Shown here one piece after another: positions 54,472 through 64,000 of a DNA stretch of 64,000 bases (positions are counted from its first letter, which is position 1; each line of letters starts with the position of its first letter). Where the stretch lies: positions 186,001 through 250,000 of the forward strand of contig JAGFNK010000001.1 in NCBI GenBank assembly GCA_025769875.1, given 5' to 3'. A program made the position numbers and the translations under genes. The notes under the pieces are model-generated. The model was not told where the DNA came from. It searched no databases and was given only the letters and a program-made list of their open reading frames with translations. This DNA is from Russula earlei. Lineage: Eukaryota; Basidiomycota; Agaricomycetes; Russulales; Russulaceae.

Positions 54472-56065
54472 TCACAAGCCCGAGAAAAATGATGGATCGA
54501 TGTCCACCTGATTTCTTCTCTTTTTCTCCGCCCGCCCCTTGAGATCGCCGTTATCTTTCTTCTGCCTCTTCTTTGGCTTGGGACCATCTGACTCATCTTC
54601 AGACCCATGCCCACCGCCACCGTCCTCATCATCCGCCGTCACAGCCTTCTTCGCCAGAGGGAGGACCGGGGGAGCCCCCTCGGTACCTTCATCGCTCAAA
54701 GCGTCCTCCTCTCCGTCCCCATCTTCTTCCTTCGCCCCACCTTCCTCCTCGTCCTCCAACACTTCGCGTAAATCTGTCAGTCGCAACACCTCGTCGTGTC
54801 CGACGCTTCCGACCCAGCGGCCCTCGCCGGCACGGTCAATTGCAATGCGCTCGATGGGAAAGTCTTTGTGGTCGGCGATGACGCCCACGAGCCGCGTGGG
54901 CAGCAGCTCGATTACACGCAAGAGCCCGTCTGAAGAGCCCGTCAAGATGGTGTTGTGCGAAGAGGGGTAGCTAGAAGGGAGTGGGCAGAGCGCGTCGACG
55001 GAGTGTGGGTGCCTGCCAGCGAATGAATGAACCAACCATTCAGCTGTGTTGATAGGAGCTACAATAGCGCGCGGCTCACCCGGGAACGCGATCGACGCAG
55101 TCCCCCCAACCCTTATTACGATTGAAGATGGAGATGATCCCTAACTGAGTTCCAACGGCGACTTTTGTACCCCTACGTTAATAGATAAGATCGCCCGTCT
55201 CAAGGGGGAGGAGGATGTGAGGCGTGGAATCACCCTTTGAACGGTACAATGGACAGCAGTTCGTCTTCCTGATCTTCCGAGTGTGCAAATGGCTCGGGCT
55301 TTTTTGAGCGCACATCCATGACAGATAGGGTGCCATCCCCACTTGACATACCACCTCAATCATGGAACACAGATGGTGGAAAAGGGGAAGAAGGATTGGG
55401 GATGTGGAGATGCATCGACGCACCTCGTCGCGACGAGTTGCCTCTTGTCTTGTAACCACATGAAATCCGAGATGAAGTCAAAGTGCTGCGCATACGTGTG
55501 AATAGCCTCCTGTTTCCGCGGATCCCATAGCTTCCAACCCCAGGCTCTGCATTTCATATCGTCATGAAAGGAAAGACGAACACGAGACCGCTCACCTTGA
55601 TGGTACCATCGTCGTCACCAGTGGCGAGGAGATGCGGAGTAGGATACACGACGCGGTTGATAGGTGCGCTGCAGGGGTGTGTATACTGGGTTGATAGACG
55701 CACCGCCAGTCGATGGCACTCACTCATGCACGCCCTGGCGTGTCTCGGACACGGTTCCCGTGCTAGTGTCGATGGTACTGGCCGCACAAGTATTTATCAT
55801 TCAGCATACGCGTGAGACTCGACATTGAGACGCACTAAAGGGTCCTGTTTTTTCCAACTGCGCAGAGAGATGAGCCGTCCGGGCTCAAGGCGAGGCCACG
55901 ACATGAGCGCTTGGAGAGGCGCAGGCTCTTTGCTGCGGAATGTGCGCCCTGGTCGTCATAAGTGAAAGTTTTGACTTTGCCATCGAGGAGACCGGTGTAC
56001 ACCACGTTTGAAGTTGGATGGAAGGCAAGGTCGAAGATCTGAGAGCCGACGGGGATGACTGGCAT
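54472..56065 (-). CDS. JIP5: JIP5/WDR55-like WD-repeat ribosome-biogenesis protein
   Basis: Nucleolar WD40 protein of large-subunit ribosome biogenesis. Starts MPVIPVGSQIFDLAFHPTSN at 56065, with VVYTGLLDGKVKTFTYD; later exons give APINRVVYPTPHLLATGDDD with GTIKLWDPRKQEAIHTY, HFDFISDFMWLQDKRQL, HPHSVDALCPLPSS, TILTGSSDGLLRVIELLP, TRLVGVIADHKDFPIERIAI and HDEVLRLTDL. The tail is acidic then strongly basic (PKPKKRQKKDN, AEKKRRNQ) and ends DPSFFSGL at 54472, the family's usual C-terminus. Five or more short introns. The start agrees with the conserved IPVGSQIFDLAFHP motif. It is divergent from IRE1 with a 160-bp gap. Confidence 0.9.
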
Positions 56066-56225
56066 GGCCAGGCCAGTCCGAGGAGGTCGGCAGCGAACGG
56101 CGAACGCTTACACCGCCTGCCAAAGTTGGTCAACATCTCCTCTCCCCTCCATTTTCAAACCAAATCACACCCTCGCGCGGCCATGAAAAGTGCCGTTCGT
56201 CGTTGACCTCGAACGCTAGATACAA
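56066..56225. promoter_or_regulatory. Bidirectional promoter between JIP5 and IRE1
   Basis: Only 160 bp separates the start codons of the two divergent genes, so promoter elements must be shared or overlapping. No UPR-type element was recognised by eye. Confidence 0.55.
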
Positions 56226-59200
56226 ATGCTCCCTGCATTCTTTCTTCTCCTCTTCGTTTTCGCCACCGCCGCCCTCGCAGAGTCCGTCACTCTCCGCCGC
56301 GACCTCGGCTCTCGCGAAATTGGCCTCGATGGCCTTCACTTCCTCCCCCCGCGCAGACACTCCGCAACTGACGACGACCCACTGGAGGTCCTCGACGTCG
56401 TCCTGGTCGCTTCTGTAGACGGCAAGTTTCACGCCCTGAACCGCGCGACTGGTAGTATACTCTGGTCCATGCCGTCTTCACCTTCCCTACCTCGTTCTTC
56501 GTCCTCTTCCACACCCACCTCAGAACACGAACCCGCTCAGCCCGTACCGTCCATCCTTGGCCCCCTCGTATCCACAAAGCACCTCGACGTTGACCCCGAC
56601 TTTGACGATGATCCCTTTGCCCATGAGACATATATCGTCGAGCCTCAGTCAGGCGACATCTATGTCACCAGCTCGAATTCCCCCACCGCCCCCCTCCAAC
56701 GCCTCCCGTTTTCCATGTCCCAGCTCGTCGACATGTCTCCGTTCTCATTTGGCGAAGCGGACAACCGCGTATTCGTAGGGCACAAGAAGACCTCCATCCT
56801 GCTCGTCGAGCTCGAGACGGGCCGCGTAAAGTCCGTACTAGATTCTGAGTGTCCGTGGGACGCAAGGAGCATTTCTGCTGAGCAGGATGCGATGGACGTC
56901 GACCTAGACGAGTTGGAGGGTCTCAAGCCGTCTCGGCAGACTCCAAACGACATCTTTATTGGCCGGACAGGTGCGCAACCGTCTGGCTTCCCCTCATTCA
57001 TTCGTACTAACCATCAAGTAACAAAGACTATCATATCACAATACTCACTCATCCTCCTTCCCGTTCTTCACAGCCGCTACCGGTTCAACATCTATCATTC
57101 TCCACATATGGTCCAAATAACCAGGATCTCAAATGTCAGGCCGCGTACCACCGTAGCGTAGACGACCTCTATCTGGAGCCTCTTCCCAACGGCGAACTCT
57201 TGTCTCTCAAAGTGCGTGGAGAGATCAACACCGCCACCTCCCTCCCGGAAATTCAGGCCCCATGGGGTCAGAGGTTTCTCAATCCTATGTGAGTACCTTT
57301 TGTTCCCCTTTCCAGACTGAGCGCTTAGTATTTTGCTTGCGCCCGTGCAGCGTAGCTGTGTTCGACGTAGTCAGGTCTGCCCGAAAACCCTCGCCCTTCG
57401 TGCTTCTCCAGCCCCGCCTTCGTCTACGGGACGTCTTCGCCACCGCTATACCTCAGCACAATTACCCAAATGATGAAGTTGCTTTCGTTGGGCTCGTCCC
57501 TGGAACCGGTTCCCTCTTTGTTCTCAGCCCAGATCACTTCCCTCTCGTCGCCTTCAGCGATCCTGCACCCACGCAAAGAATCGAAGGCATCGATGGTGTG
57601 ATGATCTCGAGCGAGCAGGGTATGCTGCAATGCTTTGAAGGCACCACCGACCGGCGCTGTCTTACCGGTGTGCGCGCCCTCAGAGCTGATAGCCGCTCGC
57701 GTCTCGCGCGCCTGCTCGATGGCGTTCCAGGTCCAGCAGGCACACCTCCCCTTCCTTCCGCGACGGGCGATCCAGCCCGTTCCGGGAATTCAAACTCACA
57801 AGCGTATGCGGAGAACAAACCACTGATCGTTTTTGATGAAGGGCAATTACCAGTCGTGCAATGGGAGTTGTTGGCTCGGGGCCAGAAATCCTGGGTTCCT
57901 TCGAGCTCAACGCTACTGCTTGCGCTAGTGTCCGTCGTTGCGTCGTTTATTTGGTTCAAAAGGAATGCGCCACCGAGGTCGCCCGAAACAACAGCAACTT
58001 TGCGTGGGCCTGCAGGATCAGTGCCCGGTGAACTCGCCCGTAAGATCGCTGCCGTCAGGAAAGCTGCTTCGATCGCACAACAGGAGGCTCCCAATGATGG
58101 CACGCGTATACCACCCCTAGAGTCGCAGGCGGTCGAAACTAGTCCGAGCGCGAACACGGCATTGTCTGAGAATCCACACCTCACTCCTATCCAGCTCCCA
58201 CCTGAACCACCGACTGCAACCCTAGTGACTGCATCGGGGACTCCGATGCCGTCCTCTGCTGCAGATGACGAGGCCAAGATTTCACCTGCCAAATTGGAGT
58301 CCCCCGAAGGCGCGGAGGACGTTGGTGAAGTTAAGAAAAAGCACCGCAAGCGACGCCGAAAGCGAAAGGGTGACGCGAAGGATGCCGCTGCTGAAGGCGG
58401 TGAGGACGCAGAGAATGACGATGCCGAGGGTACCGAAGAAGGGAATCTTATGTCCCCACTTACTCCATCACTTGTCCCACCACGAACTCCCGCCACTCCA
58501 CCTTCGCCATCTCTCGTTGTTTCAGATACCGTTCTTGGTACGTTTTTACATCACTTGCGTGCACATAAATTTTTACTAACAGAACCAGGCTACGGTTCGC
58601 ATGGCACCATTGTCTATGTCGGCTCTTTGCAAGGACGTGCAGTAGCCGTAAAACGTCTCCTTCGAGACTTTGTCACACTCGCCGATCGCGAAGTTAGCCT
58701 TCTCAAGGATGCAGACGACCATCCAAATGTCATTCGATATTATTACCAAGAGGCACATGACAACTTCCTCTACATTGCCCTTGAGCTGTGCCCAGCCTCA
58801 CTGGCAGACATCATAGAGCGGCCTGACCAGTTCCGTGAGATTGCTATCTCCTTCAATCCGAAGCGTGCCGTGCGTCAGATCACCTCTGGCCTCAGGCACC
58901 TGCACGCGCTCAAGATCGTACATCGCGACATCAAACCACAAAACATCCTCATCTCGAGTGCAAAGAAGGGCGAGTCGAGCGGAAACCGGATGTTGATATC
59001 CGACTTTGGTCTCTGTCGAAAACTTGAAGTAGACCAGACGAGCTTCTTGCCCACAGCAGGGGGGGTCATGGGCGTAGGGACGTTTGGGTGGAGGGCACCA
59101 GAAATCCTGCGAGGCGACGTCAAGCTCGACGAGGCCATCACCGATGACAACTCGCAAAGCTCCAACGACAGCGTCGGGACAGCGACCGGAAGCAACCACT

Positions 59201-60048
59201 CGGGGGCGGGCAAGGCAACGACTCGGCTGACAAAGTCGGTGGACATATTTGCCCTCGGTTGTCTTTACTATTACTGCCTCACAAACGGTGGACATCCTTT
59301 TGGCGACCGTTTCGAACGTGAGGTCAACATCATGCGAGACCAGAAGTCGCTGGAGGGTTTGGAGGGTTTTGGAGAAGAAGGATCGGAAGCGGTCGATCTC
59401 ATTGGTTCCATGCTTGCGGCCGATACGGCCGATAGGTGCGTTGTTTCATCCAACTTCGTCTTCTCGTGTTTCGTTCTCAAGAGTGTCATAAACAAGACCT
59501 GATACAACGACGTGTCTGACGCACCCTTATTTCTGGGACCCCGGTCGGCGACTGGGATTCTTGCAAGATGCCTCAGATCGATTCGAGATCATGTGTCGGG
59601 ACCCGCGCGATCCGCACCTGGTTGTGCTGGAAAACAACGCCATCGACGTGGTGGGTCCTGACTGGCCGGCGCGGCTAGATAAGGTGTTTGTAGAGAACCT
59701 GGGCAAGTTCAGGAAGTACGATGGGCGATCAGTGCAGGACCTCCTCCGGGCGCTTCGAAACAAGGTGCGTCGGTTGGTGCCCAGCCAGCCTACTTTGTAT
59801 ATTCTATTCTATTTTTCCCTCTCCTTTTCAACGAGTCTTGCGTCTGATTGTGTTCGTCACCTCAGAAACACCACTATCAGGACCTACCGGAGCACGTCAA
59901 ACGCCATGTCGGCTCCATGCCGGAAGGATACCTTTCGTATTTTACACGCCGTTACCCTCACCTCTTTATCCACGTGCACTCTGTCATCGCCAACTCGTCT
60001 CTCCGTCAAGAATCCATGTTTCGGTCGTACTTTGATCTGACTGATTGA
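56226..60048 (+). CDS. IRE1: IRE1 ER-stress sensor kinase/endoribonuclease
   Basis: ER transmembrane protein that senses unfolded proteins and splices the HAC1/XBP1-type mRNA. Signal peptide MLPAFFLLLFVFATAALA at 56226; lumenal beta-propeller-like segments VLVASVDGKFHALNRATG, THETYIVEPQSG-type strands and RVFVGHKKTSILLVELETG. The transmembrane helix (LLLALVSVVASFIWF) is near 57,910-57,955, followed by a basic linker (KKKHRKRRRKRK). The kinase has YGSHGTIVYVG, the invariant Lys in AVAVKRLLRDF, HRDIKPQNILI, DFGLCRKLE and GTFGWRAPEILRG; a Ser-rich insert (SQSSNDSVGTA) sits between APE and DIFALGCLYYYC. The RNase (KEN) domain reads FWDPGRRLGFLQDASDRFE, ENNAIDVVGPDWPARLD, KFRKYDGRSVQDLLRALRNK, HHYQDLPEHVKRHVG, YLSYFTRRYPHLFIHVH, ending at TGA 60046-60048. 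All catalytic kinase and RNase motifs are present. Five introns are apparent. Confidence 0.95.
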
Positions 60049-60912
60049 ACCCAAACCAACCACTTACCATACATCACTGTCGTGCGTCGTTCCCATGCTG
60101 TCTGTTGTTACAAGTATATCTGTACTGTATCATTATTTCGATCTTTTGTCATCGTCTTGGTCTTTTGCTTGGCATTATATTCATCGAGGTCATCGTGACG
60201 CGCTCCCTCGTGGGTGGGTCTTAGACCCTTTATTAAGTACGAGTCTCCTATCGAGTTCGAGGACATCGAGGCGATCCTGGGTCAGGTGAGCGCCGGGCGT
60301 GAACTGAGGCGGGCGCGTTGGGAGGAATGGGTCCTCGGGTCGATGGAGGATGATTCAAACGTCTTCAGGATGCAGCGACACGATGGACACTCTTTGCTAC
60401 CTTCTTGAAGGCCAGGGCAGCAGTGGATGGCTGTTCTTGAGCGGACAACGCGAAGGTGTGGTCAGCGCCGGAGGCATCAAGTGCGTGTATGCGGGGCGGT
60501 GCGCTTTGGAAGGATAGCGTACGGTACAGACGTACCCGACTATCCGGCGCTCGCCAGGATGTGGGATCATTAGTAGGCACGATTGCGAGGGTCGCAGACT
60601 GTGACATTGAAGGGTGCATCGGGATGGACTTCGATGCGACATAGGAGCGTCGAAAGAGCCGGCCAAGGAGAAGGCGGGATGGGGCATGGCATTGTCGACA
60701 ACGAGTGTGCGTGCACCTGGTAAGGGGACTATGAGTGGCTTAAGTTATTTTGTCTGTAAGACAAACATTGTATGCTTGACACTCGGTGCGCACATGCAAA
60801 ATGAGGGTTGCATGCATTGAAATCATGTGCAGCTCTGGCTACTCTAGGTAAATAACGGATCAGTCATTGACGGACAGAAGACAAAATATGAGACAGTGCA
60901 TCAGGGAATCCT

Positions 60913-61066
60913 ACATTTCTGAAATATCAGTAAATATGAGTATTCTCCATATTGTTACATATTCTGAGATACTGTAGATATTTTGATCCCACATTTCTGA
61001 AATATCATTAAAATACGAGTTCTCTCCATATTGCTACATATTCCAAGATACTGTATAGATATTCTG
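60913..61066. repeat. 78-bp tandem duplication
   Basis: Two adjacent copies beginning ACATTTCTGAAATATCA at 60913 and 60991; they share CTCCATATTG, TACATATTC and AGATACTGTA blocks and differ by scattered substitutions and small indels. Confidence 0.85.
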
Positions 61067-61681
61067 ATATAGAAGTTGAAGGTGTAATTTGGAGACAATC
61101 CAAAGGTGATTGTAGCTGCTTCCAGCACTGATCAAGAAATCTGATATTAATGAACAGTCAAATAGCTATGCCTATCAAGGAAAGGGTTAACAAAAAAAAT
61201 ATGTGTTTGTGTCTAAAACAGTCGCACTTGTCCAGAATGACAGTGCCACACTTGTGGGAATGAGGTGAACACTTCGACGAATATGGGTTTCAACCGCGCG
61301 TCTTCACATCTTCGTTTTTCGTTTTGCCGTCCTTCCTCTCCTTCCTCTCCTCTTCCTGTCCTTCCCATTCCCACTCTTCCTTCCCCATAATCCCAGTTCA
61401 AGACTCCCAAGCTGCCAGTCTCCTCAAAATTTCACTGGCTAATTCACAGGTGATTCGAAATTTCCCGCAACCTATGGTGTGTTCGTTTTCGCGCCCTCTC
61501 TCTCATCCTCTCTCCCTCTCCTTCCCACACCCTTCTTCCAAGCAGGCCCCTGAAAGCTCTTCTTCTACCTGCTTCCCCCAAATCCCCTTTCCTCCTGTGT
61601 CACTGTAGTGACACGTGGCGACTCCAGGCCAAGACCACAAGAATACCCAATGCCCATGAAATTGATTCTGTGTCCACAAAC

Positions 61682-61938
61682 CCAGTGCGCTTTTTTTATT
61701 TCTTTCATTTGACACACTTTGTTCACGGCAACAGCACGGCCAGGACCGCGGTGATGACGCAGCCGTCAAGACCCATGGGGTCAACGCCAGACATGACCAA
61801 AATGGCCACGAGAACGCTTCTGTGGAACCACGAACCCGGTGCGCGTTTTTATTTATTTTTATTTTTCACTTGCTCTTTTTGACCTCTTCTCACAGCAACA
61901 GCACGGCCGGGACCGCGGTGATGATGCAGCCGTCAACA
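61682..61938. repeat. Diverged direct repeat, about 165-170 bp period
   Basis: Two copies share a GTGCGC-T(n) tract followed by CAACAGCACGGCC, GACCGCGGTGATGA and GCAGCCGTCAA (first at about 61,728-61,770, second at about 61,896-61,938). Weaker echoes occur near 62,160 and 62,215. No coding potential. Confidence 0.7.
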
Positions 61939-63173
61939 CTCGCGATGGTGGGTTTCGTTTGGCACCACACCCGTGTGAGCCTCCTTTTTCCTGGCTTTTC
62001 CAAGATGTGTTTTCCGCCGGTGCGTGTTAGGTTTCGTTTTCACGCGCTCTCTCTCATCCTCTCCTTCCCACTACACAGTTCCTTGTTGGGCTTCAAGGCG
62101 ATGTGCTTATGGCCGTGACGGCGGCGCTCTCCCACCCACTGGCACCCATTCCCCTGCAGTGGCGACCATGATGACTCGGCCGTGGATATAACGATCTTGC
62201 GATGGCCACCACCGTGTGCGTTTTTTCGTTTTCATTTCTATACGGTTTTTGATTGTTTCTTTTCCTCTCCAGCTCCTATACATGCCAGTTCCCGAGCGCA
62301 CAGCGTTCCTCTCACTTCCCCTCTGCTCCAGTTTACCCATGCCAAAAGGGGCTGTGAGTGACGGGTCAACGCAGCGCATGTACGCGGCCATTCGCACGCC
62401 AAAAAGGGGCCATCTCCTCCTCCCTCTCTCCCCTCTCCTTTCCAGCCCCAAAATCTTTTCCCTTCCCCTTACCGAAGTTCAGTTGCTAGGCCGTGAAAAA
62501 TTTTGTTTTCGCGGCCGCGTTGCACCGCGAATCATCCCCTCCTGTCCTGTCCTGTCCTCTGCCCTAGCCCCGGTGTCCTACGGTCTCTACTACTGCGATA
62601 TATTGTAGGGACAATTTGCTGATAATGTTGATATTTATAAATAAATATACATACGCAAATGACGACACTTCGAATTCAGATAATTACCAATAATCAAGGT
62701 ATTCTCCTATATACCAGTATATACTGACATTTAGAGATATTTAGAGATATTTCACAGATGAAGTTTTCCCTGATGCCGCCAGGGACAAAAGAAACAAGAT
62801 TTCATGCCCCCTTCGGGCGCAGCCAAAGATTGTGTGAGTTCTGATGAACTCCGAGGCATCCAGAGGACTTCATCATCCAGCGGCTGGATTCCAGCCTCTT
62901 GGCAGACCGGAAATCCGCCAGAATGACTCATCGAATCTACACAACCTTCGGTTTCTCACACAGTGGTCGTGATGGCGATTGATGCAAGACGCGAATGGAA
63001 ACCTGCCTTGGCGGACACTTTAGTCTTGTGACGAACGAGTAAACCATTCATTCAGTGACTCGGCTCAAGGTAGCTCCGCATCAATGCATCAAGATCATGA
63101 TATGATCTGCCTCCCTGTACTGCTCGGGAATTCTGCTGATGGAAAGCCATCACGAATGGGACTCGACAAGGAG

Positions 63174-63180
63174 TATATAA
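63174..63180 (+). promoter_or_regulatory. TATA box upstream of the small secreted-protein gene
   Basis: TATATAA 160 bp before the predicted start codon; consistent with a short 5' UTR. Confidence 0.5.
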
Positions 63181-63333
63181 CGCCAACACCTGCAGTTCCG
63201 ATTCTCTCCGGCGTTCAATACTAGTTGGTGCCGGTAACCAGCATTTTCTACACCGCCGTCCTGTTCAATTCCTCCACGGCGTCCACGATTCGATTCTCAC
63301 TTGAACTCATGAACTTGAAGCCGCTCAAAATAA

Positions 63334-63738
63334 ATGCGCACTTCCACAACTCTTGCCATTATCTGCCTCGCCTTTCGCGTCGCTCCGTCGTTCGCGCTTC
63401 CTTCAGGCCAGGGGGCCACCACCACGTAAACTGCACCTTCGGTCTGTTACATTCTTGAATCTTGCAGAACTAACCGTATGTCCAGAGGGGAACCTATCCA
63501 AGGGGGAAATCGGGTTACGCAGCAGATGAAGTCGTTGCTGATGCCAACGGAGAATGATTACTGGGATAATCCTATCAGAACGGGTCACCGAATCCGATTT
63601 GCTCCAACGCCAGAGGCTGATCGCAGGAAAAGTTTGCGGAAAAAGCCGATGCGCACACTTCGTCTTCCTCCGAAAATTTTTAAGCCAAAGCCCATTAGAA
63701 TTGAACGGTTACATAAATGTGCTTATTTTTTTAAATGA
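63334..63738 (+). CDS. Candidate small secreted basic protein, no recognised family
   Basis: Exon 1 (63334-63425) encodes a clear signal peptide, MRTSTTLAIICLAFRVAPSF, cut site likely after the next Ala. A 42-nt GT-AG intron (63426-63467) leads to exon 2, which stays open to TGA at 63736-63738 for a protein of about 121 residues. The mature part is strongly basic (RRKSLRKKP, PPKIFKPKPIRIE) and has only one Cys, which is not the cysteine-rich pattern of many effectors. A TATA box lies upstream. The last residues run toward MULE-like terminal sequence at about 63,780, so the 3' end may have been altered by the insertion. No known domain; could be an effector-like secreted protein, a decayed fragment, or a chance reading. 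Evidence is ab initio only. Confidence 0.45.
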
Positions 63739-63785
63739 GCTAGGGAGGAGGGTCACCAGATTGGGGTGGGTATGGGCAGGTTTTG

Positions 63786-63856
63786 ACTTTTTGCAGTGGG
63801 TTGAATTATTATAAAAGGTGATTGTGTAGGCAAGAGAATTGGGGCTTCAATCACAT
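63786..63856 (-). repeat. Terminal segment of a MULE-like element, copy 2 (inverted)
   Basis: Reverse complement closely matches 29722-29801 (ATTGAAGCCCCAATTCTC, CTTTTATA-TAAT and ACCCACTGC blocks). AT-rich sequence similar to the interior side of copy 1 continues to the right, so the rest of this element probably lies beyond base 64000. Confidence 0.7.
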
Positions 63857-64000
63857 GTTAACAGATGAAATTTACTTATATAAGCAAGTTAATAATAAGA
63901 TAACTACTTACCTTTTTCCCCTACCAAAACCAAAAAAAAAAGAAATGTTATTGTGTTTCTGATTAACTGGTGCACCATCCACACCATCCACCCATTCTGG

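Larger units (their letters stand above)
60049..63333. other. Gene-poor, repeat-bearing region
   Basis: No protein domain recognised over about 3.3 kb. Frames at 60,214-60,640 on either strand look partly protein-like but have no start, domain or exon chain. The region contains a 78-bp tandem duplication (60913-61066), diverged repeats at 61,680-62,240, and many T/CT-rich tracts. At its right end a TATATAA at 63174-63180 precedes the small predicted gene at 63334. Confidence 0.5.

Noticed and set aside
60214..60640. Possible small gene downstream of IRE1
   Set aside because: Both strands are open but no conserved motif or exon structure supports either.

Overview
The window is nuclear DNA of a filamentous basidiomycete, most likely an agaricomycete. 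The evidence is dense, intron-rich genes with short (about 42-70 nt) GT-AG introns, fungal housekeeping proteins (class II aldolase, QCR8, SNF5, RSC7, SET1, JIP5, IRE1), and a transposon island carrying a Plavaka-type (CACTA superfamily) transposase, a DUF6532 gene and a Mutator-like (MULE) transposase with a SWIM finger, all typical of Agaricomycetes. Species cannot be named from the sequence.

Layout. 0-5 kb: 3' truncated fructose-bisphosphate aldolase (minus), then a secreted S41-family peptidase (minus). 6.7-12.9 kb: unknown conserved gene (plus), an alpha/beta hydrolase (minus), a DUF1308/C7orf25-like gene (minus), and QCR8 (plus). 14.2-19.1 kb: SNF5, the SWI/SNF-RSC core subunit. 20.8-29.8 kb: a nested transposon island holding a decayed DUF6532 gene, a decayed Plavaka transposase split by a solo LTR, a second solo LTR, and a MULE 3' end. 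30.4-40.5 kb: RSC7-like subunit, a membrane protein with frame problems, an alpha/beta hydrolase, and a second S41 peptidase in the opposite orientation to the first. 41.9 kb: a U1 snRNA gene. 42.6-47.4 kb: SET1 histone H3K4 methyltransferase. 47.8-56.1 kb: an ALDH7-type dehydrogenase, an F-box/WD40 protein, an Asterix-like small membrane protein and JIP5. 56.2-60.0 kb: the unfolded-protein-response sensor IRE1. 60-64 kb: repeat-bearing, gene-poor DNA with a candidate small secreted protein at 63.3-63.7 kb, and the edge of a second MULE-like element.

Functional links. SNF5 and RSC7 belong to the same class of remodeler (SWI/SNF-RSC), and SET1 is the COMPASS methyltransferase, so three chromatin regulators lie within about 33 kb. 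QCR8 and aldolase are energy metabolism; JIP5 is ribosome biogenesis; IRE1 is ER quality control. No biosynthetic cluster is convincing. The most notable signals are the 6-nt and 11-nt microexons in aldolase and QCR8, a U1 snRNA gene, an LTR whose precise removal restores an uninterrupted transposase reading frame, a divergent DUF6532-Plavaka pair, introns with long homopolymers next to GC-rich exons, and an unrecognised secreted basic protein.
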